Source: an uncultured Pelagibacteraceae bacterium
Lineage (GTDB): Bacteria; Pseudomonadota; Alphaproteobacteria; Pelagibacterales; Pelagibacteraceae
DNA: 64,000 bases
Reading direction: 5' to 3'
Assembly: GCA_902539195.1 (NCBI GenBank)
Contig: CACBHZ010000001.1
Span: forward strand, 1-64,000
Part shown: positions 10,054 to 20,192 of the stretch, in pieces
How positions within the stretch are numbered: position 1 is the stretch's first letter
How the letters are laid out: each line of letters begins with the position of its first letter
Made by a program: the position numbers and the translations under genes
The notes under the pieces: model-generated
What the model saw: only the letters and a program-made list of their open reading frames with translations
What the model was told of the DNA's origin: nothing
The model's database searches: none

Positions 10054-11136
10054 ATGACATTGCTAAGATTTAAAAACATAAAATTACAGAGTTACAAACC
10101 AGGAAAATCCTTATTGGCTGGTAATAAAAATATTATTAAGTTATCTGCAAATGAATCTGCTTTAGGTGTCAGTAAAAATGTCGAAAAAATTGTTAAGTCT
10201 AAATTTGATATATCAAAATATCCAGACAGTAAATTTTCGGAATTAACACAAAAAATATCAAAGAAGTATGGTTGTGATAAATCCAAGATAATTTGTGGCT
10301 CTGGTTCTGACGAAGTAATTCAAATGCTTTGTCAATTGTTCCTTAGAGAAAATGATGAAGTTGTTGTTCCTCAGTACAGTTTCCTCATGTATAGGATATA
10401 CTCCAAAATCGTTGGGGCAAATGTAAAATTAGCTAAAGAAATTAATTTTAAAGTTTCAGTTAAAGAAATTCTTAAAAAGACATCAAAAAAAACAAAAATT
10501 GTTTTTATTGCAAATCCAAATAATCCAACAGGCACTTATTTAACAAAAAAAGAGCTATTAGACTTAAGGAGAAGATTAAATAAAAATATTTTATTGGTTG
10601 TTGATGATGCATATTTTGAATATATGAAGAATAAAGATTACAAATCTGGAATTGAGTTATTTAAAAACTTTAAAAATGTATTTATTTTAAGAACATTTTC
10701 AAAAATCTATGGTCTAGCTTCGTTAAGGATAGGCTGGGGATACGGTGATAAATCTATAATTAAAGAATTATATAAAATTAAACCACCTTTTAACGTAAAT
10801 AAATTTGCTCAAATTTGTGCTGTTGAATCACTTAAAGATGATAAATTTGTTAAAAAGTCAGTAATACATAATCTTAAATGGTGCAAAAAAATTAAAAATG
10901 AGATGTTAAAATATAATATTGGCACAAACAAAATATCTGGAAATTTCTTTTTGTTAGATTTCAAAAAAGCAAAATTTACCGCAGACACAACTTTAAAAAA
11001 ATTACAGAAATATGGAATTATACTAAGAGAAATGAATTCATATGGCATAAAAAATTGTCTAAGACTTACAATTGGTAGCACAAAAGAAAACCAAATATTC
11101 CTTAAAAGAATGAATACTATTTTTAAAAATGTTTAA
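10054..11136 (+). CDS. hisC: Histidinol-phosphate / aromatic amino acid aminotransferase
   Basis: PLP aminotransferase fold I: NPNNPTGTYL, RTFSKIYGLASLRIGWGY; followed by tyrA. Confidence 0.85.
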   Translation: MTLLRFKNIKLQSYKPGKSLLAGNKNIIKLSANESALGVSKNVEKIVKSKFDISKYPDSKFSELTQKISKKYGCDKSKIICGSGSDEVIQMLCQLFLRENDEVVVPQYSFLMYRIYSKIVGANVKLAKEINFKVSVKEILKKTSKKTKIVFIANPNNPTGTYLTKKELLDLRRRLNKNILLVVDDAYFEYMKNKDYKSGIELFKNFKNVFILRTFSKIYGLASLRIGWGYGDKSIIKELYKIKPPFNVNKFAQICAVESLKDDKFVKKSVIHNLKWCKKIKNEMLKYNIGTNKISGNFFLLDFKKAKFTADTTLKKLQKYGIILREMNSYGIKNCLRLTIGSTKENQIFLKRMNTIFKNV

Positions 11137-12022
11137 TAATATTCTTATTATTGGTTGCGGATTAATAGGCTCATCAATATTAAAGGCTTCAATACAAAAA
11201 AAAATTTCTAAAAATTTTTTTGTATTTGAAAAGTCTAAAAAATATAGATCTATTATTAAAAAATTTAACAAAAAAATTAAATTTTTAACAAGGTTAGATA
11301 AAAATTTAAATAAAATTGATCTTGTGATTTTAAGCACTCCTATGAGTGAATATCCTAAATTTTTTTCGTCATTAAATAAAAATCTCAATCATAATTCAAT
11401 TATAATTGACGTTGGTTCAACAAAAAAAAATCTAATTTCTTTAAAAAAAAAAAAATTATCAAAAAATCTTGATTGGGTGATGAGTCATCCTATCTCAGGA
11501 TCCGAAGTTAGTGGGCCCAAATATGGTAATGCTAATTTGTTCAAAAACAAGTGGTGCATAATAATAAAAGATAAAAATGTTCTAAAACAAAAAAAAGTAG
11601 AGAGATTTTGGAAATCTTTAGGATCTAAAATAATTATTATGAACCCCGATGATCATGATAAAATTTTTTCAGTCACTAGCCATCTACCTCACTTGATTGC
11701 TTACAATTTAATAAAAACTGCTCAGGATTTTCAGAAAAAAAAGAATAAAAATTTGATTAAATTTAGTGCAGGTGGATTAAGAGATTTCTCAAGAATTGCT
11801 GCTTCCAACGAAATAATGTGGAGAGACATATTTTTCGAGAATAAAACTAATATGATTGAAGCAATAAATCTTTTTATGAAAAATTTAAAAGATTTTAAGA
11901 AGAATATAAGTAAGAAAGAAAATTCAAAGATAATAAAAAAATTAATCAATTCGAAAGTAGTAAGAAAACAAATAATTTCTCAAAAACAAGATATTTCTAA
12001 ACCTGATTTTGGTCGAGAGTAA
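11129..12022 (+). CDS. tyrA: Prephenate/arogenate dehydrogenase
   Basis: Rossmann IIGCGLIGSSI, MSHPISGSEVSGPKYGN, SHLPHLIAYNL. Confidence 0.9.
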   Translation: MFNNILIIGCGLIGSSILKASIQKKISKNFFVFEKSKKYRSIIKKFNKKIKFLTRLDKNLNKIDLVILSTPMSEYPKFFSSLNKNLNHNSIIIDVGSTKKNLISLKKKKLSKNLDWVMSHPISGSEVSGPKYGNANLFKNKWCIIIKDKNVLKQKKVERFWKSLGSKIIIMNPDDHDKIFSVTSHLPHLIAYNLIKTAQDFQKKKNKNLIKFSAGGLRDFSRIAASNEIMWRDIFFENKTNMIEAINLFMKNLKDFKKNISKKENSKIIKKLINSKVVRKQIISQKQDISKPDFGRE

Positions 12023-12023
12023 T

Positions 12024-12770
12024 TCAGATCCTTGTTACTTTCTTTACATCTAATTTCGCCGTTTCTTTAATTAGTTTTATCGTTTTTTTAATTGGCATTA
12101 TGATCACTCTTTTTTTTGGACCATAAGCGTGGATAAGATCATTTGTATTGATGCATATAGCAACATGTCCTTTCCAAAAAATAATATCACCTTTTTTAAA
12201 TTTTTTTTTGTATTCCACACCTTTTTTTAATTTAACTTGATCAATCGTGTCTCTTGGAAAAAAATTATTATTAAATTTATAAAATATTTGCAATAGAGCC
12301 GAACAATCAATTCCTTCGAATGTTTTTCCACCCCATTTATATTTACAATTTAGAAAACTTTTAAATATCTTTACAAAATCAGAATTTTTTTTTTGGATTG
12401 GAAATATGTCTTTTGATCTTAGCCATTTATCTTTCTTATACATAATGAAATTTTGATTCTTTTTTAAAATTTGTATTTTGCTCGAAAATGGTAAAAATTT
12501 TTTTGATTTCTTTTTTTTATTACCTAAATAAATTCTAGCTTTTAAAATTCCAACTTTGTGAGTTGGATTGAATTTTTCGTAGCTATCAATTTTTTTTATA
12601 AAGCCTGAATATTTGTCATATGAAGTCTTTATTTTAAAATAATTATTTTTTTTACTAATTATTTTAAAACTCTCACCGTAGATAAGTTGAGAGCTAACAT
12701 TAGAGTTCTTCTTTGGTTCCTCTAATATATCGACAAAAGGCTCTTTTAAAAAAAAACTATTTTGCACCAA
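12024..12770 (-). CDS. SH3 / NlpC-P60 peptidoglycan endopeptidase
   Basis: YKWGGKTFEGIDCSALLQ catalytic Cys region and KGHVAICINTNDLIHAYG His region. Confidence 0.85.
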   Translation of the reverse strand: MVQNSFFLKEPFVDILEEPKKNSNVSSQLIYGESFKIISKKNNYFKIKTSYDKYSGFIKKIDSYEKFNPTHKVGILKARIYLGNKKKKSKKFLPFSSKIQILKKNQNFIMYKKDKWLRSKDIFPIQKKNSDFVKIFKSFLNCKYKWGGKTFEGIDCSALLQIFYKFNNNFFPRDTIDQVKLKKGVEYKKKFKKGDIIFWKGHVAICINTNDLIHAYGPKKRVIIMPIKKTIKLIKETAKLDVKKVTRI

Positions 12771-14130
12771 TTTTAATTTTATTCCTTATAAACCATAAAC
12801 AAATTAAGGATGGGATGACCATTAAAGTAGTAATTATAAAAAAGGTTCCCCAGTCTCCATTTAGCCAATCAACTAAAGCACCCGATGAAGAAGCAAGTGT
12901 CGTTCTTCCTGCAGTTCCAATTGAAGCTAGAAGTGCATACTGTGTAGCGGTATAAGTCCTATCCACTAAAAGAGAGATAAAGGCTACGAAAGCAACAGTT
13001 GCAAATGCTGCAGATATATCATCAGCGATAACCGCTAAAGCAAACAACCATTCAGATTTTCCTGACCACGCGAGAGCAGCAAATAATAAATTTGTTGCTG
13101 CCATAAATCCACCAGCAACAAACATTGTTTTTATTGTGCCAGCTCTCATAGCAAATATTCCACCTAATAATGTAAATACAACTGTCGTTATCCAGCCTAG
13201 AGTTTTAGAGTATATCGCTATTTCACCTTTTGAAAATCCTACCTCTTTATAAAAAACTATGGACATTCTTCCAAGAAAGGCTTCTCCAATTTTAAAAAGA
13301 AAGACAAAACCAAGGATTCCAACTGCAATTGAGAAACCATTTTTTTTGAAGAAACTAATTATTGGACCTCCTATTGTACCAGTAATATAAGCAACAAATT
13401 TTGTTATTACATTATTTGATCCAAGTTTTGATTGTATTATTTCGTCTGTTTCTTTTTGTTTGTTTTGCCTATCTGATGTTATAGGCTCGTGTATAAACAT
13501 TAAACCTATATTCATCAGGATTACTACAACGCCAAGAACTAAAAAAGTAGTTTGCCAGTAATCTTCAATTCCAATGTTTTGAAAAAATTCGGCAGTAAAC
13601 AATGCTATAACACCACCCAACTTATATCCGGTCCACCATCCAACTACAGCCATAGCAGCACCGGCTGCCATAGATTTTCCTTCATCAGCATTAATTTGTT
13701 CGATTCTCAACGCATCAACTGTAATATCTTGTGTAGCCGAAGCAATTGCTATAACTAATCCAACACTAATTAGTAACGCCAAATTTTCTGTAGGGTTAAT
13801 AAAACTCCAAACAATTAAACTAAATAAAATTATAATTTGCATAAGGACAATCCAGCCTCGTCGATGCCCTAATCTTTTTGTTAAAAATGGAATTTGTATT
13901 CTATCAATTATTGGTGCCCACAAATAATTAAAGGCGTACACCCCAAATATTAAACCTGCCCATCCAATAGTTGATCTACTTAAACCTTCTTCTTTTAGCC
14001 AAAGGCTTAAACTGCTGGCAATTAAAACCCAAGGAAATCCACTAATTGCACCAAGAAGTAATATTCTTAGCATTCGAATATCCTTGTAAACTAAAATAGA
14101 TTCTGACCAGGTTTGTTTTTTTTCAAACAT
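12757..14130 (-). CDS. ampG: AmpG-family MFS permease
   Basis: 12-TM MFS; IASATQDITVDALRIE motif; start taken at MFEKKQTW (14130), TAATG overlap with trkH stop, instead of the longer ORF. Confidence 0.8.
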   Translation of the reverse strand: MFEKKQTWSESILVYKDIRMLRILLLGAISGFPWVLIASSLSLWLKEEGLSRSTIGWAGLIFGVYAFNYLWAPIIDRIQIPFLTKRLGHRRGWIVLMQIIILFSLIVWSFINPTENLALLISVGLVIAIASATQDITVDALRIEQINADEGKSMAAGAAMAVVGWWTGYKLGGVIALFTAEFFQNIGIEDYWQTTFLVLGVVVILMNIGLMFIHEPITSDRQNKQKETDEIIQSKLGSNNVITKFVAYITGTIGGPIISFFKKNGFSIAVGILGFVFLFKIGEAFLGRMSIVFYKEVGFSKGEIAIYSKTLGWITTVVFTLLGGIFAMRAGTIKTMFVAGGFMAATNLLFAALAWSGKSEWLFALAVIADDISAAFATVAFVAFISLLVDRTYTATQYALLASIGTAGRTTLASSSGALVDWLNGDWGTFFIITTLMVIPSLICLWFIRNKIKIGAK

Positions 14131-15578
14131 TAATATTTTCTCCAAAAAGATGGAATAAATAATACTAGAATTGCAAATAATTCCAACCTTCCAAGTATCA
14201 TTGCAGCACTGAGAACCCATTTAGAAAAATCAGACAGGCTTGAAAAACTTCCGTTTGGACCAATAATATCACCTAAACCTGGACCAACATTTGAAATTGA
14301 CGTGGCAGCTGCTGAAATTGCAGTAATAAAATTTAATCCATCAAGCGATAAAAGCGCAGACACAACAAAAAATATTAATATATAAAGAAATATAAAAGAA
14401 ATAATTGAGTCCATAAATTTTTTATCCACATTATTATTTTGATATTTAATTTTGAAAATTCCTCGAGGGTAAATTATTTTTTTCAGCTGGTTTGATATGA
14501 ATTGATACAAAATTTGAACTCTAAAAATCTTTATTCCGCAAGTTGTAGAGCCTGCACAGCCTCCAATGAACATTAAAATTATGAAGTATACTAGTGGAAA
14601 TTGACCCCAATTACTAAAATTTTCTGTAGCATACCCTGTTCCAGTTAAAATAGAAATTATATTAAAGCTAACAGACAAAAAACTTATCTCAGTTAAGCTT
14701 TTATTTATAACGGATAAATAAAAAAACATTAAAAGAATTGAAATAATAACCAAAATTATAAAAGTTTTTATTTGTGTGTCTTTGAAAAATACTTTCTTAT
14801 CTCCAGCCAAGTATTTGATGTAACTAATAAAAGGTATACTTCCAAGAATAATAAATATTATTGCATTAATTTCTATTAACGAGCTGTTAAAATAACCTAT
14901 AGATTCATTATAATTTGCAAAACCTCCAGTCGCTATTGTTGTCATAGCATGCACGATGCTATCAAAAAAACTCATCCCAAATATAAAATAAAAAAAAGCA
15001 CAAGTTAAAGTTAATAAGGAATATATAGACAATAATCTCAAAGAAACTTCTTTAGTTTTAGGAAAAATTTTTTCAGAAGTATCATTAGATGAAATATTGA
15101 AAAGTTGCATACCCCCTATATTCATTAAAGGCATTAAAGTGATTGCCATTACGATAATTCCAATACCACCAAACCACTGTAACATTCCTCTCCAAAGTAA
15201 TATCGCTTTAGACGTTTCATTTAGATTCGTGATAATTGTAGATCCTGTTGTTGTAATGCCAGACATGCTCTCAAAAAATGCATCTGTAAAACTCAAATCC
15301 GTACTAGAAAAAATTAAAGGTAAAGAACCAAATATAGCAATACTTAACCACGAAAGTGCTGTGAGCAAAAAAGCTTGAGGTAAACTTATCTTTTTATCGT
15401 GATCATAATTAGAAATGAAAAATAAAAATCCAAAAACAATAGTAACAATCATTGATCCGATAAATCCTGCATCAATTTGATCAAATATTAATTGAACCAA
15501 AATAGGTACAATCATTGAAAGACCTAAAATAATTTGCAAAACCCCTAATGTAAAAAAGACAGTTTTATAATTGGACAT
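14130..15578 (-). CDS. trkH: TrkH-family potassium uptake protein
   Basis: Membrane protein with FFESMSGITTTGSTI, MTTIATGGFAN, GGCAGSTTCGIKIFR pore motifs. Confidence 0.9.
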   Translation of the reverse strand: MSNYKTVFFTLGVLQIILGLSMIVPILVQLIFDQIDAGFIGSMIVTIVFGFLFFISNYDHDKKISLPQAFLLTALSWLSIAIFGSLPLIFSSTDLSFTDAFFESMSGITTTGSTIITNLNETSKAILLWRGMLQWFGGIGIIVMAITLMPLMNIGGMQLFNISSNDTSEKIFPKTKEVSLRLLSIYSLLTLTCAFFYFIFGMSFFDSIVHAMTTIATGGFANYNESIGYFNSSLIEINAIIFIILGSIPFISYIKYLAGDKKVFFKDTQIKTFIILVIISILLMFFYLSVINKSLTEISFLSVSFNIISILTGTGYATENFSNWGQFPLVYFIILMFIGGCAGSTTCGIKIFRVQILYQFISNQLKKIIYPRGIFKIKYQNNNVDKKFMDSIISFIFLYILIFFVVSALLSLDGLNFITAISAAATSISNVGPGLGDIIGPNGSFSSLSDFSKWVLSAAMILGRLELFAILVLFIPSFWRKY

Positions 15579-15664
15579 TTTGAATGGACATTATTTTATG
15601 GTAAATAAATTTCAACTCTATATGAATTATTAAAAAGGCTGATATTAAGGATATTTAAGTAGTT

Positions 15665-17233
15665 GTGATAGACAAAACAAATTTTGACAAAACAAACGCC
15701 TGGCCATTTGTTGAGGCTAAAAAGCTATTAAGAGAGAGAAAATCGAACATAGAGAAAAAAAATAAAATAGTTTTACAAACTGGTTATGGTCCTAGTGGTC
15801 TACCACATATAGGTACATTTGGAGAAGTTGCAAGGACGACAATGATTGTCAACGCTCTTGATCATTTAACAGATATTCCAAAGGAAATTATTACATTTTC
15901 TGATGATATGGATGGTCTTAGAAAAGTACCTGAAAATGTTCCAAATCAAGAAAAGCTCAAAAATAATCTTCACAAACCTTTAACGGATGTCCCTGATCCA
16001 TTTGAAAAGTTTAGTAGTTTTGGAGAGCATAATAATAATATGTTGAAACAATTTCTTGATAATTTTAAATTTAAATATTCATTTAAAAGTTCTACAGAAC
16101 TCTACAAGTCTGGTTATTTTAATGACACCCTAAAATTAGTTCTAGAAAATTATGAAAAAATTATGGAAATAATTCTTCCAACTTTAGGCAAAGAAAGACA
16201 GAAAACCTATTCCCCCTTTTTACCAATATGCCCAGAAACTGGAAAAGTTCTTGAAATACCTGTTTTAGAAATTGATTCTAAATCTTCTAAAATCATATTT
16301 GATAATAATGGATCAAAATTGGAAAAAAGTATTTTAGATGGGAACTGCAAATTGCAATGGAAAGTTGATTGGGCAATGAGATGGTACGCTTTAGATGTTG
16401 ATTTTGAAATGTATGGAAAGGATTTAATTGAGAGTGCAATTCTTTCAACTAAGATTATTAAAACATTAGGTAAATCTAATCCATCTGGTTTTGCGTATGA
16501 ACTTTTTTTGGACGAAAAAGGTGAAAAAATATCTAAATCAAAAGGTAATGGAGTAACTATAGATGAATGGCTGAATTATGCATCTCCTCAAAGTCTATCT
16601 CTTTACATGTATCAAAATCCAAAAAGAGCAAAAAAATTGTACAGAGAAGTTGTTCCAAAAGCTGTTGATGAATATCTAGATTTTATAGAAAAAGGAAAAA
16701 CTCAAAATGATTTACAGAAATTAATGAATCCAGTTTGGCATGTACATAATGGATCAATGCCAGAGGAAAATACAATTATGACTTTTTCAATGCTTTTAAA
16801 TTTAGTTGAAACAAGTAATGCGGACAGCAAACAATTACTTTGGAAATTTGTAAAAAAATACAAGTCAGAAATTAATGAAAATGATCATCCAATTTTTGAT
16901 AATTTAATTGAATATGCAATAAAATATTTCAATGATGTTATAAAAACAAAAAAAATTTACAAAACTCCAAATGAAAAAGAGAAAGTTGCACTGAAAGCAT
17001 TAATTAAGTCTTTAGATAATTGTAATGATAAAATGGCTCCTGAAGATATTCAGACAAATATTTTTACCGTAGGAAAAGAAAATGGTTATAAAGAAAATTT
17101 AAGAGAATGGTTTAAGCTTATCTATGAGGTTGTATTTGGTGACGAAAATGGACCCAGAATGGGCTTCTTCATTAGTTTTTTTGGAGTAAATGAAACTAAA
17201 GAATTGATAAGAAAAAAGGTTGAAAATGTTTAA
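15665..17233 (+). CDS. lysS: Class I (archaeal-type) lysyl-tRNA synthetase
   Basis: GPSGLPHIGTFGEVART and KISKSKGN signatures; GTG start. Confidence 0.93.
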   Translation: MIDKTNFDKTNAWPFVEAKKLLRERKSNIEKKNKIVLQTGYGPSGLPHIGTFGEVARTTMIVNALDHLTDIPKEIITFSDDMDGLRKVPENVPNQEKLKNNLHKPLTDVPDPFEKFSSFGEHNNNMLKQFLDNFKFKYSFKSSTELYKSGYFNDTLKLVLENYEKIMEIILPTLGKERQKTYSPFLPICPETGKVLEIPVLEIDSKSSKIIFDNNGSKLEKSILDGNCKLQWKVDWAMRWYALDVDFEMYGKDLIESAILSTKIIKTLGKSNPSGFAYELFLDEKGEKISKSKGNGVTIDEWLNYASPQSLSLYMYQNPKRAKKLYREVVPKAVDEYLDFIEKGKTQNDLQKLMNPVWHVHNGSMPEENTIMTFSMLLNLVETSNADSKQLLWKFVKKYKSEINENDHPIFDNLIEYAIKYFNDVIKTKKIYKTPNEKEKVALKALIKSLDNCNDKMAPEDIQTNIFTVGKENGYKENLREWFKLIYEVVFGDENGPRMGFFISFFGVNETKELIRKKVENV

Positions 17234-18266
17234 TCTTATAAGACCTTTTATATTTAAATTTAGCCCTGAAGTTGCACACTCGCTAGCAATAAAGGCTTTA
17301 AAGTTAAATCAGATACCAGCTATAGATAAAACAACCAGAGTTACTATCCAAACTAAATTTTTAAACAAAACCTTAAATTCTCCTCTAGGTGTTGCTGCTG
17401 GATTTGATAAAAATGCAGAAGTTTACAATCCTCTATACAAACTAGGATTTGGTTTTGTTGAGGTAGGTACAATTACACCTAAACCACAAATAGGAAATCC
17501 GAAGCCAAGAGTGTTCAGATTGGAGGAAGATGAGGCTTTAATTAATAGACTTGGATTTAACAATATTGGATCAGAAGAAAGTAAAAAAAATATTGAAAAT
17601 AATTCACCTAATGGATTACTTGGTATTAATATAGGACCTAATAAAGATACTGAAAACAGAGTTGAAGATTATTTAATTTGTTTCAGAAAATTTCATAATT
17701 TAGCAGACTATATTACAATTAATATCTCTTCTCCTAACACAGAAAATTTAAGAAACTTTCATAAAAATGAAGAGTTAGATAATCTTTTAAAATGCATAAA
17801 TGAAGAAAAGAAAAATTTAAATTCAAATGTGCCAATAGCAGTCAAAGTATCTCCTGATATTGATGAAAAAAGTATTGATGAAATCTCAGAACTTTTTTTA
17901 AAATATAATGTTAAAATAGTTATAGTTTCAAATACGACAGATAGAAATAGAGAAAATATATCTAATATAAATAAATTAGAGAAAGGCGGTTTGTCTGGAA
18001 AACCACTTGAAAATATCTCTAATGAATTGATTAATAAATTTTTTAAATTAGTTGGAAAAAAAATCTTAATAATTGGAGTTGGAGGCGTTGACTCTGCCGA
18101 TGGTGTTTTTAATAAAATTGTAAGCGGTGCAACTCTTGTGCAATTGTATACAGGTATGGTTTATAAAGGACCAACTATTGCTTCAAAGATTAATAAAGAT
18201 CTCGACGAAATTGTAAAAAGAGAAGGTTTTAAAAATATTTCTGAAGCTATTGGAACAAAAAATTAA
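17226..18266 (+). CDS. pyrD: Quinone-dependent dihydroorotate dehydrogenase
   Basis: GVAAGFDKNAEV, GFVEVGTITPKPQ.GNPKPR.FRL, NISSPNT; ATG at 17226 preferred. Confidence 0.95.
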   Translation: MFNLIRPFIFKFSPEVAHSLAIKALKLNQIPAIDKTTRVTIQTKFLNKTLNSPLGVAAGFDKNAEVYNPLYKLGFGFVEVGTITPKPQIGNPKPRVFRLEEDEALINRLGFNNIGSEESKKNIENNSPNGLLGINIGPNKDTENRVEDYLICFRKFHNLADYITINISSPNTENLRNFHKNEELDNLLKCINEEKKNLNSNVPIAVKVSPDIDEKSIDEISELFLKYNVKIVIVSNTTDRNRENISNINKLEKGGLSGKPLENISNELINKFFKLVGKKILIIGVGGVDSADGVFNKIVSGATLVQLYTGMVYKGPTIASKINKDLDEIVKREGFKNISEAIGTKN

Positions 18267-18268
18267 TC

Positions 18269-18297
18269 TTGACTGGTATTCTTTAAGACCATATACA
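18269..18297 (+). promoter_or_regulatory. Candidate sigma70 promoter for rpmB
   Basis: TTGACT (18269-18274), 17-bp spacer, TATACA (18292-18297). Confidence 0.65.
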
Positions 18298-18309
18298 TCT
18301 TAAAAATTT

Positions 18310-18591
18310 ATGTCTAAAAAATGCGAACTTACTGGTAAAATCCCTCTAAAAGGCCATAATGTTAGTCACGCTAACAATAAAACTAAGAGAAGATTTCTTC
18401 CAAATTTAAAGAAAGTAAAATTTAAAAGCGAACTTTTAAAAAAATCTATGAGATTAACAGTTTCAAATGCAGGTGTTAGATCTGTAGATAAAAAAGGTAG
18501 CTTTGATAATTTCTTAAAATCTGCAAAATCAAGAGATTTATCGTTAAGATTAAAAAAGCTTAAAAAATCAATAATCGCAAAAACAGCATAA
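18310..18591 (+). CDS. rpmB: 50S ribosomal protein L28
   Basis: [31 protein letters not shown]. Confidence 0.96.
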   Translation: MSKKCELTGKIPLKGHNVSHANNKTKRRFLPNLKKVKFKSELLKKSMRLTVSNAGVRSVDKKGSFDNFLKSAKSRDLSLRLKKLKKSIIAKTA

Positions 18592-19139
18592 TGAATAAAG
18601 TTTTCCTTACTCTCTCATTTTTAATGGGATTGGTTGTGCTGGCATCTAATTATTTAGTTCAATTTCCTATAAAATATTACGGTTTAGAGGAAATTTTAAC
18701 TTACGGTGCTTTTAGTTATCCAATTGCATTTTTAATTACAGATTTAGCCAACAGATCCTTTGGAAAATTAGTAGCTAGAAAAATTGTCTATATAGGCTTC
18801 ACAATTGGAATTTTGTTTACTTTAATATTTTCAACTAATTTTACTGATCTTATTTCTATCAGAATAGCAATTGGTTCAGGAACAGCTTTTATAATTGCTC
18901 AACTTTTAGATGTTCAGATATTTGATCAATTAAGACAAAAAAAGTGGTTTATAGCACCTTTAACATCTTCTTTGATAGGTTCAACTGTTGATACTTTTTT
19001 ATTTTTCTCAATATCATTCTATGGAACGGGAATTCCTTGGTTAACTTTATCGTTAGGAGATCTTGCGGTAAAAATATTTGTAGCTCTTGTAATGTTGATA
19101 CCTTTTAGATTATTACTCGGCACACTAAAAGCAGCATAA
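18591..19139 (+). CDS. Queuosine precursor transporter (YhhQ/VUT family)
   Basis: Multi-TM; ISY..F.ITDLANRSFGK, FDQLRQKKWFIAPLTSSLIGSTVDT. Confidence 0.85.
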   Translation: MNKVFLTLSFLMGLVVLASNYLVQFPIKYYGLEEILTYGAFSYPIAFLITDLANRSFGKLVARKIVYIGFTIGILFTLIFSTNFTDLISIRIAIGSGTAFIIAQLLDVQIFDQLRQKKWFIAPLTSSLIGSTVDTFLFFSISFYGTGIPWLTLSLGDLAVKIFVALVMLIPFRLLLGTLKAA

Positions 19140-20192
19140 CTAAATTTTAGGTTCTTGTTGGGTCATGCAATGTATTGCACCAAATCCCCATATCAATTTG
19201 CTACAGTCAACTGTTTCGATTTTTCTATTTCTAAAGTAATTTTTGAAAATTTTAATTGCAATATTGTCTTCTTTTACTTTGAATATTGGAAGAATTATTT
19301 TTTTATTACAAATATAAAAATTCATATAACTTGCAGGAACTCTAGTATTCTCAATATAAATTGGTGAAGGCATAGGAACTTTTATAATTTTGAATTTCTT
19401 TCCTTTCTCACATTTACTTTCTTTCAATATATTTAAATTCTTATTTAAGTTTTTGTAATTTATATCTTTTTTATTATTTTCAACCGCAGTCATAATCGTA
19501 TTTCTTGAAACAAATCTTGATATGTCATCAACATGTCCATGCGTGTCATCGCCAGCAATTCCTTTTTTAAGCCATATAAAGTTTTTTATATTTAAGTATT
19601 TATTAAACATTTTTTCGTAGTCTTTTTTTTTAAAATTTTTATTTCTTTCTTGAATTTTGCTTAACAAACATTCTTCAGTTAATAAAATTGTACCTGAGCC
19701 ATTTACATCAAATGCCCCTCCTTCCATGATTATTTTTCTAATTTTGCATTTTTTTTTGATTATTGGATCAATCTTTTTAAAATTAGCAATTTTACTAATA
19801 CTATTATTGATTTTATTGTCATTTTTATAATTTTTATACTTTGACCATCCGTTAAAACCAAAATTTAGTATTACTTTTTTCTTTTCGACCTTGTTTGTTA
19901 TAAATATGGGTCCAGAATCTCTTAACCATATTCTATCAGTTTTAATATAGTGGAAGTTGATATTTTTGATTTTATTAAGTTTTATTAATTTTTTTATATT
20001 TTTTATATTTTTGCTAACGATTAAGTTAATTTTTTGATTTTTTGAAATTTTTTTTATAATCTTTAAAATTACTTCAGGAATAAATTGATATAATCCAGGC
20101 CAATCATTTTTATTATAAGGCCAAGCAATCCAAACTGAATTTTGAGGCTCCCATTCAGCCGGCATTCTAAATCCATTAAAGTTTTCATTCAT
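19140..20192 (-). CDS. aguA: Agmatine deiminase
   Basis: FRMPAEWEPQNSVWIAWP, DRIWLRDSGP, HGHVDD, C-terminal GFGAIHCMTQQEP. Confidence 0.93.
   Translation of the reverse strand: MNENFNGFRMPAEWEPQNSVWIAWPYNKNDWPGLYQFIPEVILKIIKKISKNQKINLIVSKNIKNIKKLIKLNKIKNINFHYIKTDRIWLRDSGPIFITNKVEKKKVILNFGFNGWSKYKNYKNDNKINNSISKIANFKKIDPIIKKKCKIRKIIMEGGAFDVNGSGTILLTEECLLSKIQERNKNFKKKDYEKMFNKYLNIKNFIWLKKGIAGDDTHGHVDDISRFVSRNTIMTAVENNKKDINYKNLNKNLNILKESKCEKGKKFKIIKVPMPSPIYIENTRVPASYMNFYICNKKIILPIFKVKEDNIAIKIFKNYFRNRKIETVDCSKLIWGFGAIHCMTQQEPKI

Noticed and set aside
10809-11949. Minus-strand hydrophobic ORFs (90, 109, 72 aa) antisense to hisC/tyrA
   Set aside because: Complement of Lys/Asn-rich AT codons gives Phe/Leu/Ile-rich pseudo-membrane proteins; typical artefact in AT-rich genomes.
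14131-14220. 30-residue N-terminal extension (MGSQCCNDTW...) of the AmpG-like ORF
   Set aside because: Lies within the 3' end of trkH; the internal ATG at 14130 with TAATG overlap is a better start.
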